A DNA stretch of 64,000 bases from NCBI RefSeq assembly GCF_034424805.1, contig NZ_JAXOUF010000008.1, positions 1-64,000 on the forward strand, read 5' to 3'. Below the pieces are notes generated by a model. That model had not been told where the DNA came from and searched no databases. It worked only from the letters and a program-made list of their open reading frames with translations. This stretch comes from Labrys sedimenti. Its GTDB lineage: Bacteria > Pseudomonadota > Alphaproteobacteria > Rhizobiales > Labraceae. Both the position numbers and the translations under genes were made by a program. Position 1 is the first letter of the stretch; each line of letters starts with the position of its first letter. Positions 45,319 to 54,285 of the stretch are shown here, piece by piece.

Positions 45319-46293
45319 TCAGTTCGGCGAAACCACCACGCCCCAGGGCGCCTCGCCGACCGGAATGGTCTTGATCACCTTCTGGCTTGCGACATCGATC
45401 ACCGACACGTCGTTGGAATTGCCGTTGGTGGCGTAGAGATATTTCTCGTCCGGCGTGAAGGCGAGCTGCCAGACGCGCTGGCCCACCAGCAGATATTTCT
45501 CGACCTCGAGCGTCTCGCCATTGATCACCGCGACGCGATTGGCCGGGCCAAGTGCCACAAAGGCGGTCTTGCCGTCCTTGGTGACGCGCACGCCGACGGG
45601 CTGGATGGTTTCGGCGGTGACGCCGGGAATTTGGAACTCGATCTTCTTGAGGATCTTGCGGGTGCCCGGCTCGATGACGCTGACGGTGCCGCCAACCTCG
45701 GAGCTGACCCAGACCTTGGAATTGTCCTTGTTGAACTCGGCAAAGCGCGGGCGCGAATCAACCAGCACGCTATCGATCACCTGGAAGCTGGTGGTGTCGA
45801 TGAAATGAGCCATGTTGGTGGTTTCGGAGGTGTTCACCAGCACCTTGCCGTCGGGGCTGATACCCATGCCCTCCGGCTCGACGCCAACGGGCACGGTGGC
45901 GAGCACCTTGTTCTCCTTCACGTCCACCACCGTCACCTGGGCATCGTCCTCATTGGCGATATAGAGGGGGTTGCCGGAAGGGTGCAGGATGAAGAGCTCG
46001 GGATCGGGCCCCGACTGCAAGGTGCGGGCCACCTTCATCGTCGCCGTGTCGATCACCTCGACACCGTCGTCGTCGCTGGCACACAGATAGAGGGACTTGC
46101 CGTCATTGGAGATGGTGATGCCCCGCGGGCGCCGGCCAGTCGGCACGGTCTGCTTGACGGTCTGGGTCTCGGAATCGATCACGGAGATCGAATTGCCCTT
46201 CTCATTGGAGACATAGACCGTGTAGGCCTGCGCCGTTCCGGCCAAGCAAGCGGCCGCCAGCCCCAAAAAAGCAGCCTTGGCGAAATGCGGCAT
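45319..46293 (-). CDS. YVTN beta-propeller protein, PQQ-dependent catabolism-associated
   Basis: The protein has 324 residues with a signal peptide ending GTAQA. About seven repeats follow, of the form VYVSNEKGNSISVIDSETQTV, LYLCASDDDGVEVIDTATMKV and LYIANEDDAQVTVVDVKENKV. This family (TIGR03866-like) is linked to PQQ alcohol dehydrogenase loci. It lies in the periplasm; binding of cofactor, metal or a partner is not established. Confidence 0.87.
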   Translation of the reverse strand: MPHFAKAAFLGLAAACLAGTAQAYTVYVSNEKGNSISVIDSETQTVKQTVPTGRRPRGITISNDGKSLYLCASDDDGVEVIDTATMKVARTLQSGPDPELFILHPSGNPLYIANEDDAQVTVVDVKENKVLATVPVGVEPEGMGISPDGKVLVNTSETTNMAHFIDTTSFQVIDSVLVDSRPRFAEFNKDNSKVWVSSEVGGTVSVIEPGTRKILKKIEFQIPGVTAETIQPVGVRVTKDGKTAFVALGPANRVAVINGETLEVEKYLLVGQRVWQLAFTPDEKYLYATNGNSNDVSVIDVASQKVIKTIPVGEAPWGVVVSPN

Positions 46294-46332
46294 GATCCGG
46301 TTCCTCTCCAGGCGGGCATCCCCGCAGCGCGT

Positions 46333-47544
46333 TTACGGCAAATGACATTGGCTTTCGGGCTGATCGGCGCCAAGCGTATCGAGCACGCTGCGCTGATGCA
46401 GGTAGCCGGGCTGCGGCGACACCGAGACGATCGCCATCGGCTGGGCGATCAGCACCGGCTGGCGCAGCTGATGGTCCCAGCTGCGAAAATTCACCGGCAC
46501 GCCCTTGAAGGCGGCCAGCTGGAATTTCGGATCGACGAGATAGGTCGAGACCGCCGCCGCATCTGCCGACTTGGTCCGTGTCACGGCTTCTCCCACGGCG
46601 CGTACCGCGACCCAGGCCTGATAGTCGATCGGCCGCATGGTCCGCTTGGCACGCTTGAAGAAGCGGCTCTGCAGCTGCGCCGAGCCCCAGGCATCCTGGG
46701 CGCGGTGCCAGGAGGTGGCGATCAGGCCCTGCGTGCCGGCAATGACCTTGGGGTCCCAGGTGCGATAGCTGAGATAGTCGCCGAAATCGGCCTCCTCATC
46801 GGCCACCAGCATGATGTCGTAGTCGACGCCGCGGCTGAACACCAGGGCATCCGACTGGGTGATGCTGTCACTGCGGGCGCGGGCGAGCGGACCGAATTCC
46901 CAGGCTTTCTCGGCGACGAGGGTGAGCCCGAACTTCTTGGCCGACTGCTTGAGCGCGTCGGCATAAAGCTTGTCCGCCGCTGTGGGTCCAAAGGTGAGGA
47001 AGAGCTTCATCCAGCGCTTGGTTGCAAGATATTGCACCAGCGCATCGGTCAGCATGGCGCGGCTCGGCGGAACGTGGAACACATTGGCGCGGCAATCGGC
47101 GCCGCGCAGCCGGTCGTCCTGCGCGGCGGCATTGAACACCACCACCGGGCGCCCCTTGAGGGCATCGGCGACGGCCAGGAGTTCGTCCGCCGTCAGCGCC
47201 ACGACCAGGAATTTCGCCCCGGCATCGGCCAATTTGACGGCGGCCTCCACCGGCGACTGGCCCTTGTCCAGCACGACCTGGTCCAGTACATAGCGCTGGC
47301 CGGAAAAGCGGCCCGTGGTGTTGTTGTCGTCGATGGCAAGCCCCGCGCCGGCAGCGGCTTCGTCTTCCGGGGTGGGATCGAGTTCGTAGAGCGCGGGCGG
47401 CGGCGCCTTGTGGGTGATGACCCCGATGCGGACCTCGAGCGGTTCGGCCGCCCTTGCCGTGCCGCAGGACAGCAGGGCCACAAAGGCGCACAGCAAGGCT
47501 GCCATCAGGCTGGACAGGTTTCTCGATCTCGCAGCCGGTAACAC
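46333..47544 (-). CDS. ABC transporter substrate-binding protein, PQQ-dependent alcohol dehydrogenase system
   Basis: From the GTG at 47544 (GGGAG seven bases upstream) the protein has 403 residues with a signal peptide ending GTARAAEP. It is a periplasmic type I binding protein: VRIGVITHKAPPPALYELDP near the start, TFGPTAADKLYADALKQSAKKFGL in the middle. It fits the binding-protein family encoded with PQQ alcohol dehydrogenases. A longer start at 47601 would add 19 residues before the signal. It is the first gene of the minus-strand cluster. Confidence 0.82.
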   Translation of the reverse strand: MLPAARSRNLSSLMAALLCAFVALLSCGTARAAEPLEVRIGVITHKAPPPALYELDPTPEDEAAAGAGLAIDDNNTTGRFSGQRYVLDQVVLDKGQSPVEAAVKLADAGAKFLVVALTADELLAVADALKGRPVVVFNAAAQDDRLRGADCRANVFHVPPSRAMLTDALVQYLATKRWMKLFLTFGPTAADKLYADALKQSAKKFGLTLVAEKAWEFGPLARARSDSITQSDALVFSRGVDYDIMLVADEEADFGDYLSYRTWDPKVIAGTQGLIATSWHRAQDAWGSAQLQSRFFKRAKRTMRPIDYQAWVAVRAVGEAVTRTKSADAAAVSTYLVDPKFQLAAFKGVPVNFRSWDHQLRQPVLIAQPMAIVSVSPQPGYLHQRSVLDTLGADQPESQCHLP

Positions 47545-47744
47545 ATTTCGCTCCCGAACGCGCAGGCCTCTGCGTGCCTGAACATCGGCAAGCTTACGCA
47601 TTGCAAATGAAGAACGTCAACTTAATATACCTAAGAAATTTATAAGCTGAATACGTCTGTACTGGCTTTCATGTTCATGGCAATTTTTACTAGAACGCGA
47701 ACTGATAGTTTTCATAGAATATTCTTATTTGTGAAGGGACCACT
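47545..47744. promoter_or_regulatory. AT-rich divergent promoter region
   Basis: About 200 bases between divergent starts. The core at 47600-47730 is unusually AT-rich, with TATTCTTATT and ATATACCTAAG-like boxes, so promoters for both the PQQ-associated cluster and the plus-strand gene are likely here. No specific operator is recognised. Confidence 0.5.
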
Positions 47745-48326
47745 GTGCTTGAATGGATGTCCCTGATTGTAGGAACGCGCCGGCGCAGCCTGAAGTATTG
47801 GACTGGAAGACACAGCAGCCTGCTGCGGCAGGCGGGCAGGACAATATTTGTCCTGCTGGTAATGGCAGCCGTCCTCCCCTCGCAGGCCTGGGCCGGCGAG
47901 CCCGGTAAGGCTCTGCTCGCTCTGCCCTTCGGCTATCTCGACACCTCCGGCGAGGCATCGGACCAGAAGGAAGCCCATGCCGACCGACTGAAGGCGATGT
48001 CGACCCGCCTGACCGACCGGCTGCAGGCAGGCGGCTTCTATCGCATCGTTCCGGCCACGCCAGGAATCATCGCCTGCGCCGGCAACGACCAGGATTGCCT
48101 GCTGGGCGAAGCACGCAAGTCCGGCGCAGATTTCATCCTGACCGGAGCCGTGCACAAGACCAGCACCCTGATCTCGGCGATCTGGGTTGGCGTTTTCGAT
48201 GCCAGGGACGGCAAGCGCGTCTTCTTCCGCCAGATCAGCTTCCGCGGCGACACCAACGAGGCCTGGCAGCACGCCACGGACTTCGTTCTGGGCCAGTTGC
48301 AGGAAGAGGCACGGCAGGCGCAGTGA
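47745..48326 (+). CDS. Exported DUF2380/DUF3280-like protein
   Basis: The protein has 193 residues from a GTG start (AAGGGA six bases upstream). The long N-region and hydrophobic helix end in SQAWAG. The mature part contains LPFGYLDTSGE, a CAGNDQDCLLGEARKSGADFILTGAV segment and IWVGVFDARDGKRVFFRQISFRGDT. This is like periplasmic DUF2380/DUF3280 proteins found near methanol-oxidation genes in alphaproteobacteria. Function unknown. It precedes the mfnB-like gene by 66 bases on the same strand. Confidence 0.7.
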   Translation: MLEWMSLIVGTRRRSLKYWTGRHSSLLRQAGRTIFVLLVMAAVLPSQAWAGEPGKALLALPFGYLDTSGEASDQKEAHADRLKAMSTRLTDRLQAGGFYRIVPATPGIIACAGNDQDCLLGEARKSGADFILTGAVHKTSTLISAIWVGVFDARDGKRVFFRQISFRGDTNEAWQHATDFVLGQLQEEARQAQ

Positions 48327-48392
48327 AAAATCGCGCGGTTGCCGCCGAACGCCCATGAGGGCATTGTGGGAAATAAAGAGGAAGGGCCCATT

Positions 48393-49106
48393 GTGACCCG
48401 TTTGCTTGTCAGTGTCGTCGACAGCGCCGAAGCCCGGCTCGCCCATGCGCAGGGGGCCGATCTCGTCGATGCCAAGGATCCGGAGGCCGGCGCCCTGGGC
48501 GCCCTGCCTCTTGCTACCATCCGCAGCATTCAGGCCAGCCTGCCGGATGACGCCATCACCAGTGCGGTTGCCGGTGACGACGACGATGTGGGACGCCTTG
48601 CCGACAGTGCCCTGGCGATCGCCACCACCGGCGTCACCTTCGTCAAGCTCGGTCTCGGCCGGACGATGGCCCGGGTCGCCAGCATCGCCGAGCTTGGCCG
48701 GCGGCTCGGCGGGCATGGGCGCTTCATCGCGGTGCTGTTCGCCGACGAGGATCCCCCCTTGAAATTGACGGAAGCCCTCCAGGAGGCCGGCTTTGCTGGT
48801 GCCATGCTGGACACGCGCCAGAAGAAAGGCATTCGCCTGCCCGACCTGATGACTGTGGGCCAGCTTGCCTCCTTCATCTCGGATTGTCGTCGGTTCGGCC
48901 TGATGTCGGGGCTCGCCGGCTCCCTGCGTGTCGAGGACATCGAAGCGCTCGCCGTCCTCCGTCCCGATTATCTCGGCTTTCGCGGGGGGCTTTGCCTGGC
49001 CGGCGACCGTCGCGGCCAGCTCGACCCGCAGGCCATCGACCGCGCGGCCCACCGTCTTCAGGCCATCCGGCAAAGTGGGCAGATTGACGGCGAGCGGGCT
49101 GCATGA
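48393..49106 (+). CDS. mfnB: (5-formylfuran-3-yl)methyl phosphate synthase-like protein (MfnB family)
   Basis: The protein has 237 residues of the DUF556/MfnB TIM barrel. RLLVSVVDSAEARLAHAQGADLVDAKDP holds the conserved Asp and Lys, and FVKLGL and MLDTRQKKG hold further lysines. In archaea MfnB condenses two glyceraldehyde-3-phosphates into the furan ring of methanofuran. The GTG at 48393 is preferred because GAGGAAGG lies before it. It overlaps the next gene by four bases. Confidence 0.85.
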   Translation: MTRLLVSVVDSAEARLAHAQGADLVDAKDPEAGALGALPLATIRSIQASLPDDAITSAVAGDDDDVGRLADSALAIATTGVTFVKLGLGRTMARVASIAELGRRLGGHGRFIAVLFADEDPPLKLTEALQEAGFAGAMLDTRQKKGIRLPDLMTVGQLASFISDCRRFGLMSGLAGSLRVEDIEALAVLRPDYLGFRGGLCLAGDRRGQLDPQAIDRAAHRLQAIRQSGQIDGERAA

Positions 49107-49702
49107 ACCTGACCGTGGTCAAGATCGGCGGCAGCCTGTGCGGCTCGGCCCGCCTCGAGCAGTTGCTCGCACAACTCGCCGGTGAAACCCAGGTGCCGCT
49201 GGTGCTGGTTGCCGGCGGCGGTCCCTTTGCCGATGCGGTGCGCCAGGTCCAGGCAGCCATGCCCTTCGACGACGTGCTCGCCCACCGCCTCGCCCTCGAC
49301 GCCATGACGCATCTGGCCGAAGTGCTGGCCACCCGCCATCCGCGCCTGACAGCTGTCGGGAGCAGGGCTGAAGTCAAGGAAGCTGTGCGGCAAGGCAGGC
49401 TCCCAATCTGGCATCCCGCCGAGCTGCGCGCCGGGCATCCGGATATCACCGAGAGCTGGGCGGTGACCTCGGACAGCCTGGCTGCCTGGCTGGCCACCGA
49501 ACTGGGCGGCGACAGGCTCATCCTGGTCAAATCCGTCGACGCCCCCGCCGATTCGACACCCGCGACTTTGGCGGCAGCCGATATCGTCGACACCCATTTT
49601 CCCCGCTACGCGGCCCGGTTCACCGGCTCCATCGTGGTAGCGGGCCCTTCCAGCGACGACGGCCTTGCCGCGCTGCTCTCCGCTCCCTGCGAGGCCTCAT
49701 GA
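49103..49702 (+). CDS. mfnE: Amino acid kinase-family protein, candidate methanofuran-precursor kinase
   Basis: The protein has 199 residues, shorter than typical amino acid kinases. TVVKIGGSL at the start and LVLVAGGGPFADAVRQ are the nucleotide-binding motifs; LILVKSVDAPAD follows. The same gene occurs beside mfnB in other H4MPT-using methylotrophs, and a kinase converting the aminomethylfuran phosphate to its diphosphate is needed. MfnE assignment rests on that context. Overlaps both neighbours by four bases. Confidence 0.72.
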   Translation: MNLTVVKIGGSLCGSARLEQLLAQLAGETQVPLVLVAGGGPFADAVRQVQAAMPFDDVLAHRLALDAMTHLAEVLATRHPRLTAVGSRAEVKEAVRQGRLPIWHPAELRAGHPDITESWAVTSDSLAAWLATELGGDRLILVKSVDAPADSTPATLAAADIVDTHFPRYAARFTGSIVVAGPSSDDGLAALLSAPCEAS

Positions 49703-50256
49703 GCCGGCATCCTGCACAACCACGCCTGGCCTGGGCCCTCACCGGCTCCGGGCATTACTTCACCGAATGCCTGGAGCTGATCCGCGAGGTGGGCGAGTGC
49801 GATCTCTTCGTCACCCGGGCCGCGGCCGAGGTGATCCGCATGTATCGCAAGCAGTTCGATGCCCTGCCCAAGGGCACGCGGCTGATCAAGGACACCACGG
49901 CCAGCGCCGCCCCGGTTGGCGCTTTCTACCATGGCGACTACCATACGCTGGTGGTGGCGCCGGCGACCTCGAACACCGTGGCCAAATGCGTGTTCGGCAT
50001 CTCCGACACGCTCGCCACCAATGTCTATGCGCAGGCCGGCAAATGCCGTATCCCCTCGATCGTGTTTGCCTGCGACACCGCACCGGAGATGGAGACGCAG
50101 GCCCCCTCCGGCATGGTCAAGGTCTATCCGAGGCGGATCGACCTCGACAATGTCGAACGGCTCAAGGATTTCGAGGCGACGACAGTGGTCGAGACTTATG
50201 AGGGCCTGCGCCAGGCGGTGTTGGAAAGGCTGAAATGCGTGAACACCTCGCCCTGA
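49699..50256 (+). CDS. dmrB: Archaeoflavoprotein/dihydromethanopterin reductase-like flavoprotein (DmrB family)
   Basis: The protein has 185 residues of the flavoprotein fold. LAWALTGSGHYFTECLELI begins the FMN-binding domain, and VVAPATSNTVAKCVFGISDTLATN is the conserved active-site region. The archaeal relative DmrB reduces dihydromethanopterin to H4MPT, so this is a likely final cofactor-reduction step. It overlaps the kinase and the next gene, so it is translationally coupled. Bacterial substrate not proven. Confidence 0.75.
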   Translation: MSRHPAQPRLAWALTGSGHYFTECLELIREVGECDLFVTRAAAEVIRMYRKQFDALPKGTRLIKDTTASAAPVGAFYHGDYHTLVVAPATSNTVAKCVFGISDTLATNVYAQAGKCRIPSIVFACDTAPEMETQAPSGMVKVYPRRIDLDNVERLKDFEATTVVETYEGLRQAVLERLKCVNTSP

Positions 50257-51629
50257 TCACCGGTCATCTCAGCCGCACCAGGCTCGAGCGCACGATGACG
50301 GCCCTGGGCCCGGTTTCCTTCGACTGGCTGATCCTGGATGCCGGCGTCAAGGTCGCCGCTTTGATGACGGAAGAGATCATCCGTCGGCGCATCACCTTGC
50401 CTGACGGTGTCACCCGCGTCCTGTTGCCCGGCCGCTGCCGGGCCGACCTCGAAGCCCTTTCCGGCCATTTCGGCATCCCGGTGCAGCGCGGCCCCGACGA
50501 GATCGCCGACCTGCCCGCTTTTCTCGGCCGGGGCGGCCATCCGCCCGATCTCTCGCGCCACGACGTCACCATCTTTTCCGAGATCGTGGACGCGTCCCAG
50601 CTTTCGCCCGAGCAATTGCTGGAGCGCGCCCGCGCCATGGCCGCCAAGGGCGCCGACATCATCGATCTCGGCGCGCTGCCCGACACGCCCTTCCCGCATC
50701 TCGAAGACAGCATCAAACTGCTCAAGCAGCATGGTTTCAGGGTCAGCGTCGACAGCGCCGCACCGGCCGAGCTCCGGCGGGGCGCCGAGGCGGGTGCCGA
50801 TTTCCTGTTGAGCCTCAACGAGCACACCCTCGACCTCGCCTCGGGGACTGAGGCCATCCCGGTGCTGGTGCCGGTCGAGCCCGGCGATCTCGCCTCGCTG
50901 CTCCGGGCGGTCGAGCGCATGGAAGAGGCCGGCCGGCCCTATATCGCCGATCCCGTGCTCGATCCGATCCATTTCGGCTTTGCCGCCTCGCTGGCGCGCT
51001 ATGTCGAGTTCCGGCGCCTGAAGCCGCAGGCCGAGATCCTGATGGGAACCGGGAACCTCACGGAACTGACCGAAGCCGACAGCCTGGGCCTCACCGCTGT
51101 CTTGATGGGGATCTGCTCGGAACTCGCCATCCGCCATGTGCTGGTGGTGCAGGTCAGCGCCCACACCCGCCGCACGCTGCAGGAGCATGACGCCGCGCGC
51201 CGGCTGATGTTCGCGGCAAAGGCCGATAATTCCCTGCCCAAGGGCTATGGCTCGGCCCTGCTCGCTCTCCATGACAAGCGGCCGGTGGTGAGTTCGCCGG
51301 AACAGGTGGAGCAGAACGCCAAGGACGTGCGCGATGCCAATTTCCGCATCGAGGTCAGCGATGACGGCATCCACGCCTATAACCGCGCCCTCCATGCGCG
51401 CGGCACGGATGCCCTGGCCTTCTATCCTGAGCTCGACGTCGCCGGCGACGCGGCCCATGCCTTCTATCTCGGTACGGAGCTGGCCAAGGCCGAGACCGCC
51501 TGGCGGCTCGGCAAGCGCTACGCCCAGGACGAGCCCCTCGATTTCGGCTGCGCCGCGGACAGGCCGAGCGAAGACGCCACCGGCTTCAAGGCGCCCGGCC
51601 ATACGTTGGCCGGCCACAAGGAAAAGTAG
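50235..51629 (+). CDS. Dihydropteroate synthase-related protein of the H4MPT cluster (DUF6513-like)
   Basis: The protein has 464 residues. An N-terminal domain (about 1-110) begins MREHLALITGHLSRTRLERTM. A DHPS-like TIM barrel (about 110-330) contains GADIIDLGALPDTP and KPQAEILMGTGNLTELTEAD. Archaeal homologues were proposed to act in methanopterin biosynthesis. It overlaps the DmrB-like gene by 22 bases. The exact reaction in bacteria is open; it is not the folate enzyme, whose motifs differ. Confidence 0.78.
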   Translation: MREHLALITGHLSRTRLERTMTALGPVSFDWLILDAGVKVAALMTEEIIRRRITLPDGVTRVLLPGRCRADLEALSGHFGIPVQRGPDEIADLPAFLGRGGHPPDLSRHDVTIFSEIVDASQLSPEQLLERARAMAAKGADIIDLGALPDTPFPHLEDSIKLLKQHGFRVSVDSAAPAELRRGAEAGADFLLSLNEHTLDLASGTEAIPVLVPVEPGDLASLLRAVERMEEAGRPYIADPVLDPIHFGFAASLARYVEFRRLKPQAEILMGTGNLTELTEADSLGLTAVLMGICSELAIRHVLVVQVSAHTRRTLQEHDAARRLMFAAKADNSLPKGYGSALLALHDKRPVVSSPEQVEQNAKDVRDANFRIEVSDDGIHAYNRALHARGTDALAFYPELDVAGDAAHAFYLGTELAKAETAWRLGKRYAQDEPLDFGCAADRPSEDATGFKAPGHTLAGHKEK

Positions 51630-51631
51630 CG

Positions 51632-52207
51632 ATGCCGCGTATTCTCGAAACCATCGTGACCACGCTCAATGCCGACGGCAGTGCGCATTTGGTGCCTTTC
51701 GGCCTGATCGAGGAAGACGAGCATTATGTCGTCGCCCCCTTCCGCCCCTCGCCGACCATTGCCAATCTGGAGCGCCATCCCTTCCTGGCCGCCGCCGCTC
51801 CTCTCGACATCCGGGTGATCGCCGGCTGCGTTACCGGGCGGCGCGGCTGGACGACCCTTCCCTGCGAGCGGATCGAGGGCGTCAGGCTGGCCGAAGCCTT
51901 CGCCCATATGGAGCTTGCGGTCGAGGCGGTGGTTCCCGACGAGGTCAGGCCCCGTTTTCGCTGCCGCGTCGTGCACCGGGGGCTGCACCATCCTTTCCTC
52001 GGCTATAATCGCGCCCAGGCGGCCGTGCTGGAAGCGGCCATCCTGTCGACGAGACTGCATATGCTCAGCCCCGACAAGATCCGCACCGAAATGGACTACC
52101 TTCGCATCGCCATCGGCAAGACGGCCGGCGAAGCCGAGCTGGAAGCCTGGCGGTGGATCGAGGAAAAGATCCTGGCCGGGCCGACACCCGCTAGTTCATC
52201 CCGCTGA
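51632..52207 (+). CDS. DUF447-family flavin-binding-like protein
   Basis: The protein has 191 residues. ILETIVTTLNADGSAHLVPFGLIEED is the diagnostic N-terminus of DUF447 proteins, which adopt the split-barrel flavin-reductase fold. The C-terminal half is helical (RLHMLSPDKIRTEMDYLRIAIGKT). The family is restricted largely to methanogens and H4MPT-using methylotrophs. A role in cofactor synthesis is inferred. It starts two bases after the DHPS-like gene and ends the plus-strand operon. Confidence 0.75.
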   Translation: MPRILETIVTTLNADGSAHLVPFGLIEEDEHYVVAPFRPSPTIANLERHPFLAAAAPLDIRVIAGCVTGRRGWTTLPCERIEGVRLAEAFAHMELAVEAVVPDEVRPRFRCRVVHRGLHHPFLGYNRAQAAVLEAAILSTRLHMLSPDKIRTEMDYLRIAIGKTAGEAELEAWRWIEEKILAGPTPASSSR

Positions 52208-52237
52208 GACGCGACCCCTGGATTCGAAACGATCCTG

Positions 52238-53341
52238 TCATCCCCGAGCCACATCCGAAACCCGCTCGGCTGCGAGCAGTGCGAGCGATACCGCCGGCGC
52301 GCAGGAGGAGGCCCAATAGCTCTCCGAGCCGTCGGCACTCGGCACCAGATCGGCAAGGTCGTGATAGGCCAGGCCCATCCGCGCCGCCAGCGCCTGAACC
52401 ACGAAGCGGCCGACGCCGCAGCCCACCACGGGTGGGCGCGCCTCTGCCTTGCGGCGCGACAGGATACGAGCCGCCGCATCATGCAGGCGGCGCAATTGCA
52501 GCTCGGCGAAATGAGCCGCCAGTTCGTTCCAGACATGATCGGGCGCGTCGCTCGCATCCTGGCCGACGACCCGCGCCAGCCGGGTCCGCGTGGAGGCGAG
52601 GCTCTTGTCGCGGCCATCGGCTGTGTCGTGCTGGTCGGCCTCCTCGGGCAAGGTGCCGAGCAGGCGATGGACATCGGCAATGGTGGCGAAATGCTCGGCG
52701 ACCAGCGTGACGTCCTGCCCCTGGAAGGGCAGTCTTTCGGCAAGCGACATCAAAGGCGTGCGCACGACGCCGGCATAGACCAGTTCGCCCGATGCCAGTC
52801 TCTCGGCGTCGGTATAGCCGAGGCCCGTGATCCGGCCTTCCTCGATCGGAATGAGATCGGAGGTGGTGGATCCGACGTCGACCAGCAGGGCATTCGGCAG
52901 GCGGGAAGCGACGAAGGCCGCAGTCGCATGCCAGTTGGCCGAGGCGACATCCACCGCATGGGCAGCCGCCCGATGGGGCGGCAGGAAACCCGCCCGTCCG
53001 CCATAGATGGCGATCTCGCCCTGGAAGTGCCGGGTGGCCCAGTCGGTCAGGGCAGCAACGCCAGCGGCGCGATCGTCGAACAGGGCGCTGAGCTCCCCGG
53101 TCATGGTCACCGCATGGTGGCGCGCCTCGCGCGCCCAGGACGGCAGGGCGGCGAAGGCTCGGTCGAGCACGGCAAGCCCCTGCCTGATCTGGTAGGGTTC
53201 CTGCGTCACCGCCAGTAGCCGTCCCTGTGCCACGGCGGCGACCTTGACGTGCACGCCCCCGAGATCCCAGCCCAGCACCAGATCGTTCGTGGCGAGCACC
53301 GGATCATCATACGCAGTGGAATCCATACTAATCACTTTCAC
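52238..53341 (-). CDS. Hydantoinase-like ASKHA protein of the H4MPT-linked C1 pathway (MfnF-like candidate)
   Basis: The protein has 367 residues from a GTG; an ATG five codons later is possible. LVLGWDLGGVHVKVAA is the ASKHA nucleotide-binding start, LPNALLVDVGSTTSDLIPIEEGRI is the second phosphate loop, and VVGCGVGRFVVQALAARMG is the third. The family (TIGR03123-like) is confined to organisms with H4MPT/methanofuran; an archaeal member is, as far as I recall, MfnF, which forms the ether bond of methanofuran. It is convergent with the DUF447 gene. Confidence 0.75.
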   Translation of the reverse strand: MKVISMDSTAYDDPVLATNDLVLGWDLGGVHVKVAAVAQGRLLAVTQEPYQIRQGLAVLDRAFAALPSWAREARHHAVTMTGELSALFDDRAAGVAALTDWATRHFQGEIAIYGGRAGFLPPHRAAAHAVDVASANWHATAAFVASRLPNALLVDVGSTTSDLIPIEEGRITGLGYTDAERLASGELVYAGVVRTPLMSLAERLPFQGQDVTLVAEHFATIADVHRLLGTLPEEADQHDTADGRDKSLASTRTRLARVVGQDASDAPDHVWNELAAHFAELQLRRLHDAAARILSRRKAEARPPVVGCGVGRFVVQALAARMGLAYHDLADLVPSADGSESYWASSCAPAVSLALLAAERVSDVARG

Positions 53342-53408
53342 GGCCTGTCGCTTTCACCATTCTAGGCGCCGTGCCACAAAGGGGTAACGCCGCTTTCGAG
53401 TCGTCATC

Positions 53409-54131
53409 ATGCCTGCACCGGATCGACAGGACAAAGCCCATACCGCACCGGGTGCAAACCTCGGCGTCGAGATCGTGCCGGTCATCGATCTGCGGCACGG
53501 CTCGGTGGTGCGGGCCAAGGCGGGCGATCGCGCCCGCTACCAGCCGATCGTCACACCGCTCAGCCCGACGGCCGATCCGGTCGACGTCGCCGCCGGCCTG
53601 CTGCGCGCCGCGCCGTCGCGCCAGCTCTATGTCGCCGACCTCGACGGTATCGAGGGACGCGGGCGCGATACCGCCAGCCTTCGACGCCTCGCCCACGCCT
53701 TTCCGGCGGTGCGCCTGTGGATCGACGCCGGCATTGCCACCCGCTCCGAAGCCGAGGCCTTTTTCGATGAGGGCCTCGGCCTCCCGGTGCTCGGCTCCGA
53801 GAGCCAGAGCGGCGACAGGCTCGTGCGGGACCTGGCTGATCATGCCGTGCTGTCGCTGGATTTTCGCGGCGACGACTATGTCGGCCCCGAAGCGATCCTC
53901 GCCACGCCGTCGATCTGGCCGGAGCGGGTGATCGTCATGACGTTGGGGCGCGTGGGCATGGGCAGCGGACCCGACCTCGATAGGCTGTCCGCGCTTCGTC
54001 GGCAGGCTCCCGCCCGTTGCAGGCTCTATGCCGCTGGTGGCCTGCGGGACAAGGGCGATCTTGCCGCCCTCGCCGAAATCGGCGTGTCCGGCATTCTCGT
54101 CGCTTCTGCCCTGCATGACGGACGCCTTTAA
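53409..54131 (+). CDS. HisA/HisF-related TIM-barrel protein of the H4MPT cluster
   Basis: The protein has 240 residues. Aspartates in VPVIDLRHGSVVRA and LSLDFRGDDY match the two catalytic positions of HisA, and AGGLRDKGDLAAL is a phosphate-binding turn. It is a paralogue, not the histidine enzyme: the middle diverges, and homologues occur with C1 genes in methylotrophs and methanogens. An Amadori-type isomerisation in pterin or furan cofactor synthesis is possible. Divergent from the hydantoinase-like gene. Confidence 0.75.
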   Translation: MPAPDRQDKAHTAPGANLGVEIVPVIDLRHGSVVRAKAGDRARYQPIVTPLSPTADPVDVAAGLLRAAPSRQLYVADLDGIEGRGRDTASLRRLAHAFPAVRLWIDAGIATRSEAEAFFDEGLGLPVLGSESQSGDRLVRDLADHAVLSLDFRGDDYVGPEAILATPSIWPERVIVMTLGRVGMGSGPDLDRLSALRRQAPARCRLYAAGGLRDKGDLAALAEIGVSGILVASALHDGRL

Positions 54132-54167
54132 GGGCATGGCCGCAAGTTGACCATGGCACGGCCCTGT

Positions 54168-54257
54168 CGTCATCGCGAGGAGCGTAGCGACGTGGCGATC
54201 CAGAAGCCTTCGATTCGCTCGCCCATCCTGGATTGCTTCGCTGCGCTCGCAATGACG
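54168..54257. repeat. Dispersed palindromic repeat
   Basis: The left arm 54168-54203 pairs imperfectly with the right arm 54228-54257, whose reverse complement starts CGTCATTGCGAGCGCAGCG. This CGTCATTGCGAG...CAATCCAG element is widespread between genes in Bradyrhizobium-like and related genomes. It lies between convergent genes. Confidence 0.7.
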
Positions 54258-54285
54258 GCGGTTCTACTCCGCGGTCAAAGCAATC

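Noticed and set aside
53409..54131. HisA of histidine biosynthesis
   Set aside because: No his genes nearby, sequence diverges in the middle, and it is embedded in C1 cofactor genes.
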